This document shows, in pieces, positions 18,301 through 26,296 of a stretch of DNA of 64,000 nt. The notes beneath the pieces are model-generated. The model saw only the letters and a program-made list of their open reading frames with translations, had not been told where the DNA came from and searched no databases. Within the stretch, counting starts at the first letter, position 1. Each line of letters begins with the position of its first letter. Source of the DNA: Xanthomonas sp. Leaf131 (GTDB lineage Bacteria; Pseudomonadota; Gammaproteobacteria; Xanthomonadales; Xanthomonadaceae); assembly GCF_001423495.1 (NCBI RefSeq), contig NZ_LMOG01000017.1, forward strand, positions 186,001 through 250,000, in the 5' to 3' direction. Both the position numbers and the translations under genes were made by a program.

Positions 18301-19107
18301 CCGCAAGCGCGTGCACCCGGCAGTTGGGAAGACCACGATCTCAGCGGGCAAAGCGCACCGCGTGCCTTGGCGCAAAACGATGGCAATACACTGCATGGCG
18401 ATGTCGATGCGCCAACGTATCCACTCGACGACGAGCAGCTGGCGCAGTCGCTGGATGAGGCCATCGCGCGCCGCGTCGGCTTTCTGACCGACTATCAGGA
18501 TGCCGCCTACGCGCAGCGTTATGCCGCCCTGACCGAACGTGTACGCACGCACGAAGCGCAACGCGCGCCCGGCAGCAGCGCATTGAGCGAAGCGGTCGCG
18601 CGTTATGCCTTCAAGCTGATGGCCTACAAGGACGAATACGAAGTGGCACGGCTGTACACGCGCGGCGACTTCCAACGTCGGCTGCAGCAACAGTTCGAAG
18701 GCGACTACACGCTGCGCTTTCATCTGGCGCCGCCGTTGCTGGCCAAAAAAGATGCGCACGGCCATCTGATCAAGCGCGAATATGGGCCGTGGATGTTCAC
18801 CGCGTTCAAGTGGCTGGCGCGGTTGAAGTTCCTGCGTGGCGGCAAGCTCGATGTGTTCGGCTACAGCGCCGAACGGCGTGGCGAACGCCAGCTGATCACC
18901 GATTACGTTGCAACGGTGGAGACGTTGCTGGAACGCCTGGATGCCGACAACGTCGGTCTGGCTGCACAGATCGCCAGCATCCCCGAGCACATCCGCGGCT
19001 ATGGCCATATCAAGCACGCGCATCTGCACGAAGCCAAGGCACGCGAGGCTGCGCTGCTGGTGCAGTGGCGCAATCCCAAGGCGTTGCATGTGGTGCAGGC
19101 GGCTTGA
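15400..19107 (+). CDS. Indolepyruvate ferredoxin oxidoreductase (single-chain IorA-IorB type)
   Basis: A 1235-residue TPP and iron-sulfur enzyme that oxidatively decarboxylates aryl or branched 2-oxo acids to acyl-CoA. Order: N-terminal pyrimidine-type domain (ETAGFISGYRGSPLGGLDLE), TPP region with HYCSGCPHNTST (about 456-467) and GGEGVTWSG, an Fe-S cluster region VCEGCGDCGEKSFC (about 660-673) with NCNKDYSCVSGFC (about 690-702), then the gamma domain from about 747 (ITGVGGTGVVTIGALLGMAG), and a C-terminal extension (about 1050-1235) typical of this long proteobacterial form. Start ATG 15400 (MTSTAALSS). Archaeal homologues split these parts over two chains. Role here is likely catabolism of amino-acid-derived 2-oxo acids. 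Confidence 0.93.
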   Translation: MTSTAALSSPDSANTPELGQVDTDYTLEHKYTRADGRIYLSGVQALVRLPLMQRLRDSADGLETAGFISGYRGSPLGGLDLELWRARKHLNAAKVTFTPGLNEDLAATMVWGTQQTNLFPGATVQGVYGMWYGKGPGVDRSGDVFKHGNAAGTSPYGGVLALAADDHACRSSTLPHGSEEEFVSAMMPILNPAGVQDILDMGLLGWAMSRYTGRWIGFKTIAETVESSASVDVDPFARTIVLPEDFALPPGGLSIRWPDPPVDQEMRLHRYAIAAAQAFARANRIDKVVLDSPHARLGIVTTGKSYLDVLQALEYLGLDAQACAQIGIRVYKVGMTWPLEPVGISAFARGLEDILVVEEKKAFIERQMKELFYNWPASAGARPSIVGKYDEHGAWILPSTGELTPATIAAVIGKRIQRFALPSSAMTDSIEQRLRWMDSKEAEMALPRALFPRVPHYCSGCPHNTSTAVPEGSRALGGIGCHYMVTWMNRSTDTFTHMGGEGVTWSGQAPFTDTPHVFQNLGDGTYFHSGSLAIRQSVATGVNITYKILYNDAVAMTGGQPVDGTLTVPDIAHQLRAEGIHAIVVVSDEIGKWTRRRERFPADVTFHDRSELETVQQHLRTLKGVSILIFDQTCATEKRRRRKRGKLVDPPKRVMINSLVCEGCGDCGEKSFCVSVLPKETEFGRKRQIDQSNCNKDYSCVSGFCPSFVTVHGGKPRKGKQRDATALFDTLPAPPQRTTLEQPWNILITGVGGTGVVTIGALLGMAGHLEGKGATVLDQTGLAQKGGAVTTHIRIARQPADIHAVRIAAGEADLVLGCDMVVVNDYWALSKVRDGRTQVVLNTYEAMPGNFTTQPDLQFPAAEIIAGVRTALGGQEPLLLDATQLATALLGDAIASNLFVLGYAWQHGLVPLSHAALMRAIALNGAAVAMNQQAFAWGRLAAVDLPAVRRAAGLSSVGESAIAHGDAPQARAPGSWEDHDLSGQSAPRALAQNDGNTLHGDVDAPTYPLDDEQLAQSLDEAIARRVGFLTDYQDAAYAQRYAALTERVRTHEAQRAPGSSALSEAVARYAFKLMAYKDEYEVARLYTRGDFQRRLQQQFEGDYTLRFHLAPPLLAKKDAHGHLIKREYGPWMFTAFKWLARLKFLRGGKLDVFGYSAERRGERQLITDYVATVETLLERLDADNVGLAAQIASIPEHIRGYGHIKHAHLHEAKAREAALLVQWRNPKALHVVQAA

Positions 19108-19117
19108 TGTCGGCGAA

Positions 19118-19142
19118 CGGTTACATTACGGGCATGTAACCG
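19118..19142. promoter_or_regulatory. Palindromic operator 1 of hipBA (putative)
   Basis: CGGTTACAT (19118-19126), 7-nt spacer, ATGTAACCG (19134-19142). With its left flank the half reads GCGAACGGTTACAT, closely like the left arm of the second palindrome. It begins 10 bp after the stop of the oxidoreductase gene. Confidence 0.65.
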
Positions 19143-19207
19143 AACGAACCCATTCGCCATTACGGCGCAGCCTTGAGGCTTGGAGTGACGGAAATTCATT
19201 GCTGGAT

Positions 19208-19250
19208 GTAAGCGAACGGCGACATTGCATAGATGTCGCCGTTCGCTTAC
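19208..19250. promoter_or_regulatory. Palindromic operator 2 of hipBA (putative)
   Basis: A perfect 18-bp inverted repeat, GTAAGCGAACGGCGACAT (19208-19225) and its complement (19233-19250), with a 7-nt spacer. It ends 9 nt before the hipB ATG. The half-site GCGAACGG--ACAT with the same 7-nt spacer recurs in operator 1. As RNA it would fold into an 18-bp stem next to the start codon. Confidence 0.75.
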
Positions 19251-19259
19251 ATTTGGACC

Positions 19260-19838
19260 ATGGACACTGTTCGCACCCCTGCCGACATCGGCAATGTCAT
19301 CCGCGCCACCCGCAAGCGGCTGGGTTGGGATCAAGCACGTCTTGCCAATGAAATCGGTGCGAGTCGGCAGTGGATCGTCGATATCGAGAAAGGCAAGCCA
19401 CGCGCCGAGCTGCAACTGATCCTGCGCGCACTGCATGTGCTGGGCCTTGAGCTGATGCTGGCCCCCAGCGGCGCCGATGCTCGACACCGTCTCATGCCCG
19501 ATCGTGCAGCCATGCCATCGATCAACCTAGATGACATCGTCGAACGCAATCGTACCCAGCGCCCGCTCAGTTCGCTTTACGCGTTGAAGAACGTGGGCAA
19601 GCCAGGTGCATTCCATGTCTTGGAACCTTCGCAAAGTACGGGCCTGGTGACTCTTTCTGCCGCGCACGCAGCGCAGCCGCAAGTGCATCCAGCGCGCGAT
19701 GCCGTTCCGCGCAAATCTGCAGAGGCAGCAGAGACGGGCGCGGCGAATCCACAAAGCGCTCGTGCACCAGACATCGGAAGCAAGACCAGACCTGGCAACC
19801 CAAAAACGCGATCAATCAGCAAGAAGAGAGCCAAGTGA
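19260..19838 (+). CDS. hipB: HipB-type antitoxin, XRE helix-turn-helix, with long basic tail
   Basis: A 192-residue DNA-binding antitoxin. Residues about 7-65 form the XRE/HipB fold (TPADIGNVIRATRKRLGWDQ, then ASRQWIVDIEKGKP as the recognition helix region). The rest is unusual: E. coli HipB has 88 residues, whereas here residues about 85-192 are a low-complexity, increasingly basic tail ending ISKKRAK. The ATG at 19260 gives the normal HipB N-terminus; an ATG at 19233 would lie inside the operator palindrome. Its TGA overlaps the GTG of hipA (GTGA). It is expected to repress its own promoter and neutralise HipA. Confidence 0.88.
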   Translation: MDTVRTPADIGNVIRATRKRLGWDQARLANEIGASRQWIVDIEKGKPRAELQLILRALHVLGLELMLAPSGADARHRLMPDRAAMPSINLDDIVERNRTQRPLSSLYALKNVGKPGAFHVLEPSQSTGLVTLSAAHAAQPQVHPARDAVPRKSAEAAETGAANPQSARAPDIGSKTRPGNPKTRSISKKRAK

Positions 19839-21112
19839 AGCTGATTGCACTGATGGGCAACCAAGTGGTCGGCCAGTTGGACGCCGACGCCAATGGCCGT
19901 GCGCGATTTGCTTACGACCCTGCCTGGCGAGCGTCGGCGAATGCAATACCGCTCTCGTTGAATCTTCCGCTCAGCAGGGAAGCCCACCCAACCGATGCGG
20001 TCAACGCGGTGCTGTGGGGCTTGCTGCCCGACAATGAGACCACCTTGCAGCGCTGGGCGTCCAGATTTCAGGTCTCGCCGCGCAACCCGCTGGCCTTGTT
20101 GTCGCATGTCGGCGAGGACTGTGCCGGTGCAGTGCAATTCGTCACTCCAGCCCGGCTGGAGGACGTCATATCCGGTGCCAATGACAGTATCGAGCCGCTG
20201 ACCGAAGGCGAGTTGGAAATGCGTTTGCGCAGGCTACGCCAGGATGTCGGCGCAGCACGCCAGATCGACGACGTCGGTCAATTCAGTCTGGCCGGCGCGC
20301 AGGCCAAGATCGCCTTGCTGCACGACGGGCAGCAGTGGGCCATCCCGGCTGGACGCATTCCCACCACACATATTCTCAAACCGCCCAGCGGCGAATACGA
20401 CGGCTTCGTCGAGAACGAGCTGTTCTGTCTGCGCCTGGCGCGCAAAATCGGCCTGTCGACGGCAGCGGGCCAGGCGCTACGGTTCGGCGATGAGACGGCT
20501 ATCTGCGTCGAACGCTATGACCGCATCGCAACACAAGGCACGCTGCTGCGCATCCATCAAGAAGATTTTTGCCAGGCATTGGGAGTGATGCCGCAGATCA
20601 AGTACCAAAACCAGGGTGGCCCAGGACCAACCGAGATCTCGCAGCTGCTATGGACACACTCCTCGCAAGCGCGACAAGACGTCGAAACCCTGTTTCAGGC
20701 GTTGGTCTTCAATTACCTGATCGGCGGCACCGATGCGCATGCCAAAAACTATTCGTTGTTGCTTGGACAGGCGGGACAAGTACGACTGGCGCCGTTGTAC
20801 GACATCTCCAGCGCCCTGCCCTATCCGCATCTGCAACAGCGCAAGATCAAGCTGGCGATGAAGATCGGTAGCCATTATCGCTGGTGGGATGTTCGTCCAA
20901 GCGATTGGCAACAGCTTGCGCTGCAGATGCGCCTGGACGCATCTGCCTGCTTGGCGTGGATGATCTTGGCAGCCAGTGAGCTACCGGATTACGCGCAGGA
21001 TCTTGTTGACGAACTTCGACATGAAGGCGTCGCGCATCCGATTCTGGATGCGCTGGTGGATGCGATCTCTGCTTCATGTCAACGCACGCTTAAACTGCTG
21101 CGATTCGTTTGA
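19835..21112 (+). CDS. hipA: HipA-type serine/threonine kinase toxin
   Basis: A 425-residue kinase of the HipA family; E. coli HipA phosphorylates glutamyl-tRNA synthetase and causes persistence. Visible sites: SLAGAQAK with the autophosphorylated serine (Ser151, matching Ser150), THILKPP with the ATP-binding lysine (Lys182), CVERYDR and HQEDFCQALG, the catalytic loop GGTDAHAKNYS (Asp300) and metal-binding YDISS (Asp323). All key residues are intact, so it should be active. The start is GTG 19835, overlapping the hipB stop, so translation is coupled. Length agrees with E. coli HipA (440). The target in this organism is not shown. Confidence 0.94.
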   Translation: MKLIALMGNQVVGQLDADANGRARFAYDPAWRASANAIPLSLNLPLSREAHPTDAVNAVLWGLLPDNETTLQRWASRFQVSPRNPLALLSHVGEDCAGAVQFVTPARLEDVISGANDSIEPLTEGELEMRLRRLRQDVGAARQIDDVGQFSLAGAQAKIALLHDGQQWAIPAGRIPTTHILKPPSGEYDGFVENELFCLRLARKIGLSTAAGQALRFGDETAICVERYDRIATQGTLLRIHQEDFCQALGVMPQIKYQNQGGPGPTEISQLLWTHSSQARQDVETLFQALVFNYLIGGTDAHAKNYSLLLGQAGQVRLAPLYDISSALPYPHLQQRKIKLAMKIGSHYRWWDVRPSDWQQLALQMRLDASACLAWMILAASELPDYAQDLVDELRHEGVAHPILDALVDAISASCQRTLKLLRFV

Positions 21113-21172
21113 CGCACCGACGTGGCAACCATGCCACTAAGCACTGATAGCGGTCGAAAAAAAGGCAGCCGG

Positions 21173-22159
21173 TTACAACGGCCGCAACAAGCGCAGGCCG
21201 AACCAGTCCTTAGCATCATTCCAACCGTGTGTGGCTTTTAATCCGGCAGCCGCTGCAAGTTCGGCGAAGCGGGCGTCGGTGTATTTGTAGCTGTATTCGA
21301 CTTGCATCGCTTCGCCGTCGGCGAAGTCGAATTCTTTGCCGCCAACGTGTAAGCGCTGCGCACGTTGGCTGATGAGGAAGGTCTCGATGCGGCCGCGTTC
21401 GCGTACATACACCGCGTGGTGGCGGAAGCCATCCAGGTCGAAATCGCTGCCGATCTCGCGGTTGAGCCGCGCCAGCAGATTCAAGGTGAAGTCCGCGGTG
21501 ACTCCGGCCGCATCGTTATAGGCGGCCTCGATCAGCGCGGCATCCTTGTCGAGATCAATCCCGATCAACGCGCAGCCATCGCTGCCCATGGTCTGGCGCA
21601 TCGCATCCATCAACTCGATGGCGGAGGCATCGGTGAAGTTACCCAGCGTCGAACCCGGGAAGAACACCAGATGCCGGCGCGCCGGGCGCTGCGCATCGGG
21701 CAACCGCAGCGGCTTGGTGAAGTCGGTGCAGACCGGCAGCATCTGGATCTGCGGAAATTGCTGCGCCAGCCGCGCAGTGCTCTCGAGCAAGGCGGTGCGC
21801 GAAATTTCCAGCGGCGTATAGGCCACCACATCGCGCAGGCCTTGCAGCAGCAACTCGGTTTTGCGACCACTGCCGCTGCCGTACTCGACCACATGCACAC
21901 CAGCGCCGATTGCCTGCGCGATCGCCGGCATGCTGGCCTCCAGCAACGCCAGTTCGGTGCCGGTAAGGTAGTACTCCGGCTGCCGGGTAATCGCCTCGAA
22001 CAACTGCGAGCCGCGTGCGTCGTAAAAATATTTCGACGGCAGCGTCTTGGGGGTCTGCGACAAACCGGCCAGCGCATCGGCCGTGATGTCGTCCGGTTGC
22101 GGGCGTAGATCGGTCAGCGCGGCGTGGGCGCGTTGGGTGGCATGGGCGGCGGCGTTCAA
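21173..22159 (-). CDS. egtD: Histidine N-alpha-trimethyltransferase (ergothioneine EgtD)
   Basis: Converts histidine to hercynine with three S-adenosylmethionine, the first step of ergothioneine synthesis. The 328-residue protein has TLPSKYFYDARGSQLFEAIT, the SAM motif VVEYGSGSGRKTELLL, LVFFPGSTLGNF, and the C-terminal QVEYSYKYT typical of EgtD (DUF2260). No ATG fits: the frame opens at TTG 22159 (reads LNAAAHATQ), whose TTGA overlaps the egtB stop codon, so TTG is taken as the start and translation as coupled to egtB. Length agrees with mycobacterial EgtD (321). Confidence 0.93.
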   Translation of the reverse strand: MNAAAHATQRAHAALTDLRPQPDDITADALAGLSQTPKTLPSKYFYDARGSQLFEAITRQPEYYLTGTELALLEASMPAIAQAIGAGVHVVEYGSGSGRKTELLLQGLRDVVAYTPLEISRTALLESTARLAQQFPQIQMLPVCTDFTKPLRLPDAQRPARRHLVFFPGSTLGNFTDASAIELMDAMRQTMGSDGCALIGIDLDKDAALIEAAYNDAAGVTADFTLNLLARLNREIGSDFDLDGFRHHAVYVRERGRIETFLISQRAQRLHVGGKEFDFADGEAMQVEYSYKYTDARFAELAAAAGLKATHGWNDAKDWFGLRLLRPL

Positions 22160-23439
22160 GGCAGATCCTTGGCAAGGCGCACGCCGGCAAACTGCCAACG
22201 CGCATCGGAGGGAAAAAAGTTGCGATAACTGGCGCGGATGTGGGTGGCCGACGTGGCACAGCTGCCACCGCGCAGCACCCATTGCGCATTCATGAATTTG
22301 CCGTTGTATTCGCCCAGCGATCCGGGCCACGGCGTAAAGCCTGGATACGGCAAATACGCGCTGCCGGTCCATTCCCAGACATCGCCGAATAACTGCTGCA
22401 GTCCGGTATCCGCCGCTGCGGCACCGCGCGGATGCAACGCATCGCTGTCGACGAAAGTACCTTGCACCGGAACGCCGGTGGCGGCCTGCTCCCACTCGGT
22501 TTCGGTGGGCAAACGCGCACCGGCCCACCGTGCGAAGGCATCGGCTTCGAACAGGCTCAGATGGCACACCGGCGCATGCGCATCGCGCGCGCGCCAGCCG
22601 TCCAGGGTGAACTCGCGCCCCTCTGCATCCCAATACAACGGACGCTGCCAGCCTTGCGCCTGCACCATCGCCCAGCCATCGCTGAGCCAGGCGCCGGCAC
22701 TGCGGTAACCGCCGGCGTCGATGAACTCCTGGAATTCGGCGTTGGTGACCACGCGATGCGCCAGCGCGTGTGCGCCCACCAGTGCACGGTGACGCGGCGA
22801 TTCGTTGTCGTAGGCAAACGCATCTGCTTGCGGCCACGCGGCTGCACCGATTTCCACAATCTGCTCATCGCGCGCATGCCAGCGCAGCGTGCTGGCAATG
22901 GCAGCGGGCGGTGCAGGTGCATCGCGATACGCCGGCTGCAGCGGATTGCTCCATAGCGCATGCTTGATATCGGTCAGCAACAATTCCTGATGCTGCTGCT
23001 CGTGCTGGATCCCGAGTTGCACGATGGTGCAGGCTTCAGCGTCCAACGTCCCATCGCGCAGGCGCTGCTGCATATGCGTATCGACCGCAGCGCGGTAGTC
23101 GCACACCTGCTGCAACGACGGACGCGAGAGCACGCCACGGCGCGCGCGCGCATGCATCGGGCCAACGCTCTGGTAGTAGCTGTTGAACAAAAAATCCCAG
23201 GCCGGATCGAACACGCGATACGCGGGATCGGTCTGCAGCACGAAGCGTTCGAAGAACCAGGTGGTATGCGCCAGATGCCATTTGCTGGGGCTGGCGTCGG
23301 GCATGCTCTGCACCATCGCGTCCTCGGCGCTCAACGGTGCGGCGAGGCGATCGCTCAACGCGCGGGTCTGCGCGTAGCGTTCCAGCAGGGTCAACTGCTG
23401 TTGCTGGTGGTGGCCCAGCAGGGGGGAGAGTGCAGACAT
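22156..23439 (-). CDS. egtB: Ergothioneine sulfoxide synthase EgtB
   Basis: A non-haem iron enzyme that joins a thiol (gamma-glutamylcysteine or cysteine) to hercynine with O2. The 427-residue protein has a DinB-like N-terminal domain with the iron ligands in KWHLAHTTWFFE (about 53-64) and QHEQQHQELL (His146, His150), and a C-terminal formylglycine-generating-enzyme-like domain (RLPTETEWEQA, GDVWEWTGSAY, VLRGGSC, GVRLAKDLP). Start ATG 23439 (MSALSPLLGHHQQQQ); ATG 23445 is an alternative. It is upstream of and coupled to egtD. egtA and egtC are not in the window, which suggests use of cysteine or of GshA-made gamma-glutamylcysteine. Confidence 0.94.
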   Translation of the reverse strand: MSALSPLLGHHQQQQLTLLERYAQTRALSDRLAAPLSAEDAMVQSMPDASPSKWHLAHTTWFFERFVLQTDPAYRVFDPAWDFLFNSYYQSVGPMHARARRGVLSRPSLQQVCDYRAAVDTHMQQRLRDGTLDAEACTIVQLGIQHEQQHQELLLTDIKHALWSNPLQPAYRDAPAPPAAIASTLRWHARDEQIVEIGAAAWPQADAFAYDNESPRHRALVGAHALAHRVVTNAEFQEFIDAGGYRSAGAWLSDGWAMVQAQGWQRPLYWDAEGREFTLDGWRARDAHAPVCHLSLFEADAFARWAGARLPTETEWEQAATGVPVQGTFVDSDALHPRGAAAADTGLQQLFGDVWEWTGSAYLPYPGFTPWPGSLGEYNGKFMNAQWVLRGGSCATSATHIRASYRNFFPSDARWQFAGVRLAKDLP

Positions 23440-23510
23440 CAGCATATGCTTGAGGAGCGCCCGTGAACGCGCCGTGTCGGCTGCGTGGCAGCCAGCGGTA
23501 AGCTGTGGGC

Positions 23511-24692
23511 ATGTCATCGCCCTCCCTGTCCAGCTTGCTCCCTGCGCCTCTCGATTGGGCGCAGCGGCACCAGGCATTCGTATCACCTATCGATGTCACC
23601 TATTTGGATGCGGCGTCCCGCGGGCCGTTGTTGCGCGCGGTACAGACGGTTGCGCATCAGGCTGTCGACGCGATGGCCACGCCCTGGCAGCTGCCGTTCG
23701 ATGGGTGGCTGCACGACATCGAACAGTTGCGCGCACTTGCTGCTGGCTTGTTCGACAACGACACCGATGGCGTGGCATTGCTACCTTCGGCTGCGCATGG
23801 GCTGGCCACTGCCGCACGCAACCTGCCGCTGCAACGCGGCGAGGCGGTGTTGCTGCTGCAAGGACAGTTCCCGTCCAACTTGCTGATCTGGCAACGGCGC
23901 TGCGCCGAGGTGGATGCGCACATCGTGGCGGTATCGACTGCCACCGAGCAGGCACTCACCGATGCGGTGCTGCAAGCCATTGCCGATACCCCTGCGCTGC
24001 GCATAGTGACGCTGCCGCATGCGTACTGGGTGGATGGGCGACAACTGGATCTGGACCGCATCAGCGCCGCGGTGCACGCGCGCGGAGCGGCATGGGTGCT
24101 GGATCTGAGCCAGAGCCTGGGCGTACTGCCAACCGATCTGCCGCGCTGGCGACCGGATTTTGTGGTCAGCGTCGGCCACAAATGGTTGCTCGGGCCGATG
24201 GGATTGGCCTGGCTGTGGGTGGCACCGCACTGGCGTGCGCACGGTGTACCGATCGAAGAACACTGGATTGGCCGCGATGCCGGCAGCAGTTGGGACTTTC
24301 CGGTCGCTAAGCCGCCGTTGTATCGCAGCGGTGCGCGACGGTTCGATGCCGGCGGCGTTGCCGACCCCCTGCGTCTGGCGATGGCGACGGTGGCATTGCG
24401 GCAAGTCGCTGCATGGCAACCGGCACGCATCGGGCAGGCGCTGGGTGCGCTCACTGCGCAATGGGATGCGGCGTTGCGCGCACGTGGTCTGGGCAGTTGG
24501 TGCACGCGCGGTCACGCGCCGCATCTCACAGCATTGCAGCCACCAGCAGACCAGCTGGATGCAGTGGCGACCACGTTCGGCAAACTGGGGGCGATCTGCA
24601 CACGGCGGCACGGGCGTTTACGCATCGCACCGCACGTGAGTGTCACCGAGGATGCGCTTTCACGCTTGATCGCAGCGCTGCCAGACGGATGA
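23511..24692 (+). CDS. Class V PLP-dependent enzyme, candidate EgtE C-S lyase
   Basis: A 393-residue fold-type I PLP enzyme of the aminotransferase class V / cysteine desulfurase family. The Schiff-base lysine is in SVGHKWLLGPMG, preceded by WVLDLSQSLG (the PLP-binding Asp). It is divergent from egtB-egtD with only 71 bp between start codons. In actinobacteria EgtE, a class V enzyme, cleaves hercynyl-cysteine sulfoxide to ergothioneine, so this is the natural candidate; that is inference from position and family. A kynureninase- or isopenicillin-epimerase-like role is possible. Start ATG 23511; a GTG at 23505 adds two residues. Confidence 0.75.
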   Translation: MSSPSLSSLLPAPLDWAQRHQAFVSPIDVTYLDAASRGPLLRAVQTVAHQAVDAMATPWQLPFDGWLHDIEQLRALAAGLFDNDTDGVALLPSAAHGLATAARNLPLQRGEAVLLLQGQFPSNLLIWQRRCAEVDAHIVAVSTATEQALTDAVLQAIADTPALRIVTLPHAYWVDGRQLDLDRISAAVHARGAAWVLDLSQSLGVLPTDLPRWRPDFVVSVGHKWLLGPMGLAWLWVAPHWRAHGVPIEEHWIGRDAGSSWDFPVAKPPLYRSGARRFDAGGVADPLRLAMATVALRQVAAWQPARIGQALGALTAQWDAALRARGLGSWCTRGHAPHLTALQPPADQLDAVATTFGKLGAICTRRHGRLRIAPHVSVTEDALSRLIAALPDG

Positions 24693-24710
24693 GGCGGTAA
24701 GCCAGCGCTC

Positions 24711-24780
24711 GTAGGAGCGTACCTGGCCGCGATGAGGCGTTATCGAGGGAATGCCTCATCGCGGCCAGGTCCGCTCCTAC
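24711..24780. repeat. Inverted GTAG-type REP pair / terminator-like hairpin
   Basis: Arms 24711-24738 and 24753-24780 are inverted copies with one mismatch in 28 nt, starting GTAGGAGCG and containing CCTGGCCGCGATGAGGC, around a 14-nt loop. It lies between the convergent stops at 24692 and 24824, where it could stop transcription from both sides. Confidence 0.88.
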
Positions 24781-24823
24781 GCTTTCATGGCGAATATCGT
24801 GTGGACGATGTTTGCAGCGCCGC

Positions 24824-26296
24824 TCAACCGCGCTGGCTGATGCGCAACCCACGCGGCGTGACCCAGCGTTCCAGGCCTTCGAAGACCGCCTGCACGATCA
24901 GCGCAAGCACCGCCGCAGGAATGGCGCCTTCCAGAATCAGGCCGATGTCGTCCAGGCGAATGCCGGTGAGAATCGGTTGGCCGTAGCCACCTGCGCCGAT
25001 CAAGGCACCCAACGTGGCCGTGCCTACGTTGATCACCGCTGCGGTCTGGATGCCGGCAACGATGGTGCGGCGTGCCAGCGGCAACTCCACGCGCCATAAA
25101 CGCGTCCATGACGGTAGCCCGATCGCCTGGGCGGTCTGGCGCAGCTCGCGCGGGATCGAGGTCAGCCCGGCATGCGTATTGCGCACGATCGGCAGCAGGC
25201 TGTAGAGAAACAATGCGGCAATCGCCGGTTTCGCACCGATGCCGAACAACGGAATCATGAAGACGAACACCGCCAGCGACGGCAAGGTCTGCAGCACGCC
25301 GGTCAACGACAGCACCACCTGCCCGAGCCGTGGCCGCCGCGCTGCCAACACCCCCAGCGGTAACGCGATCAACAACGCACACCCCAACGAGATGCCGACC
25401 AAGGCCAGATGCTCGCGCGTGTATCGCAGCAAGCGCGTGAGACGCGAATCGGCTTCGGATGCAGGCGTCACTCCCAACCATTGCGCCGCGACCGCCGCTT
25501 CGGACTGACGCTCCAGCTTCACCTGCGCGTTGAGCCGTTGCATGGTCGCTTCGTCGATGCGTCCCTGCAGCCCCTGCAATGTCTTCAACATCGCCGGTGC
25601 GCGTTGCGCCAGGTCCTTGCGATACAAAAACACCGCCTGATAGTCAGGGAAATAGTGGCGGTCGTCGCGCAGCACCTGCAGCTGGTAATACGGAATTTCC
25701 GCATCGGTGCTGTAGAGATCGGTGACCTCGATCGCCCCGCTCTGCAGCGCGCGGTAGGCCAGATCGTGATCCAGCCCGGTCGCGGTCTGCGGCAATGCAT
25801 ACGCGGCGCGAACGCCGGGCCAGCCATCGGCGCGCTGCATGAATTCGTTGCTCAGGCCGATCTTGAGTGTTGGATGCCGCGCAAGATCCGACATCGTTGC
25901 GATACCGAGCGCCTGCGCCCGTTCGGCACGCATACCAAACGCATAGGTGTTCTGGAAACCGAGCGAGTCGGTCATCGCCAGGCCGCGTGCATCGAGTGCG
26001 GCACGCAGTTCGGCCTGGCTGGCTTTGGGCAGTTGCAGCAGTTCCTGCGCCAGCGTGCCGGTGTATTCGGCGTACGCATCGATCTGCCCGGTCTCCAGCG
26101 CGCGCCACAGGATGCGCGTGCCACCGAGCTGCGCGCGGTGCTGCACATCCACCCCATCACGCTGGCCGGCGGCGGTGGCGATCTCGCCCAGCAGGACCGC
26201 CTCGGTGAAGTTCTTCGAGCCGATCGTCACCTGCGCGGCCTGCGCGCCGGCGCTGCAGACCAGTAGACACAGTGCAAGCAACACGCGCGCAATCAT
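24824..26296 (-). CDS. Osmoprotectant ABC transporter, fused substrate-binding protein and permease
   Basis: A 490-residue fusion. Residues 1-20 are a signal sequence (ARVLLALCLLVCSAGAQA). Residues about 21-275 are an OpuAC/ProX-type binding domain (QVTIGSKNFTEAVLLGEI, DAYAEYTGTLAQ, GAIEVTDLYSTDAEIPYY). From about 285 to the end is an OpuCB/ProW-like permease (LALVGISLGCALLIALPLGV, the EAA-like loop region RQTAQAIGLPSWTRLWRVELP, GTATLGALIGAGGYG). Typical ligands are glycine betaine, choline or other quaternary amines. The start ATG 26296 overlaps the ATPase stop (ATGA). The binding domain precedes the permease, so it must face the periplasm before the first permease helix. Confidence 0.9.
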   Translation of the reverse strand: MIARVLLALCLLVCSAGAQAAQVTIGSKNFTEAVLLGEIATAAGQRDGVDVQHRAQLGGTRILWRALETGQIDAYAEYTGTLAQELLQLPKASQAELRAALDARGLAMTDSLGFQNTYAFGMRAERAQALGIATMSDLARHPTLKIGLSNEFMQRADGWPGVRAAYALPQTATGLDHDLAYRALQSGAIEVTDLYSTDAEIPYYQLQVLRDDRHYFPDYQAVFLYRKDLAQRAPAMLKTLQGLQGRIDEATMQRLNAQVKLERQSEAAVAAQWLGVTPASEADSRLTRLLRYTREHLALVGISLGCALLIALPLGVLAARRPRLGQVVLSLTGVLQTLPSLAVFVFMIPLFGIGAKPAIAALFLYSLLPIVRNTHAGLTSIPRELRQTAQAIGLPSWTRLWRVELPLARRTIVAGIQTAAVINVGTATLGALIGAGGYGQPILTGIRLDDIGLILEGAIPAAVLALIVQAVFEGLERWVTPRGLRISQRG

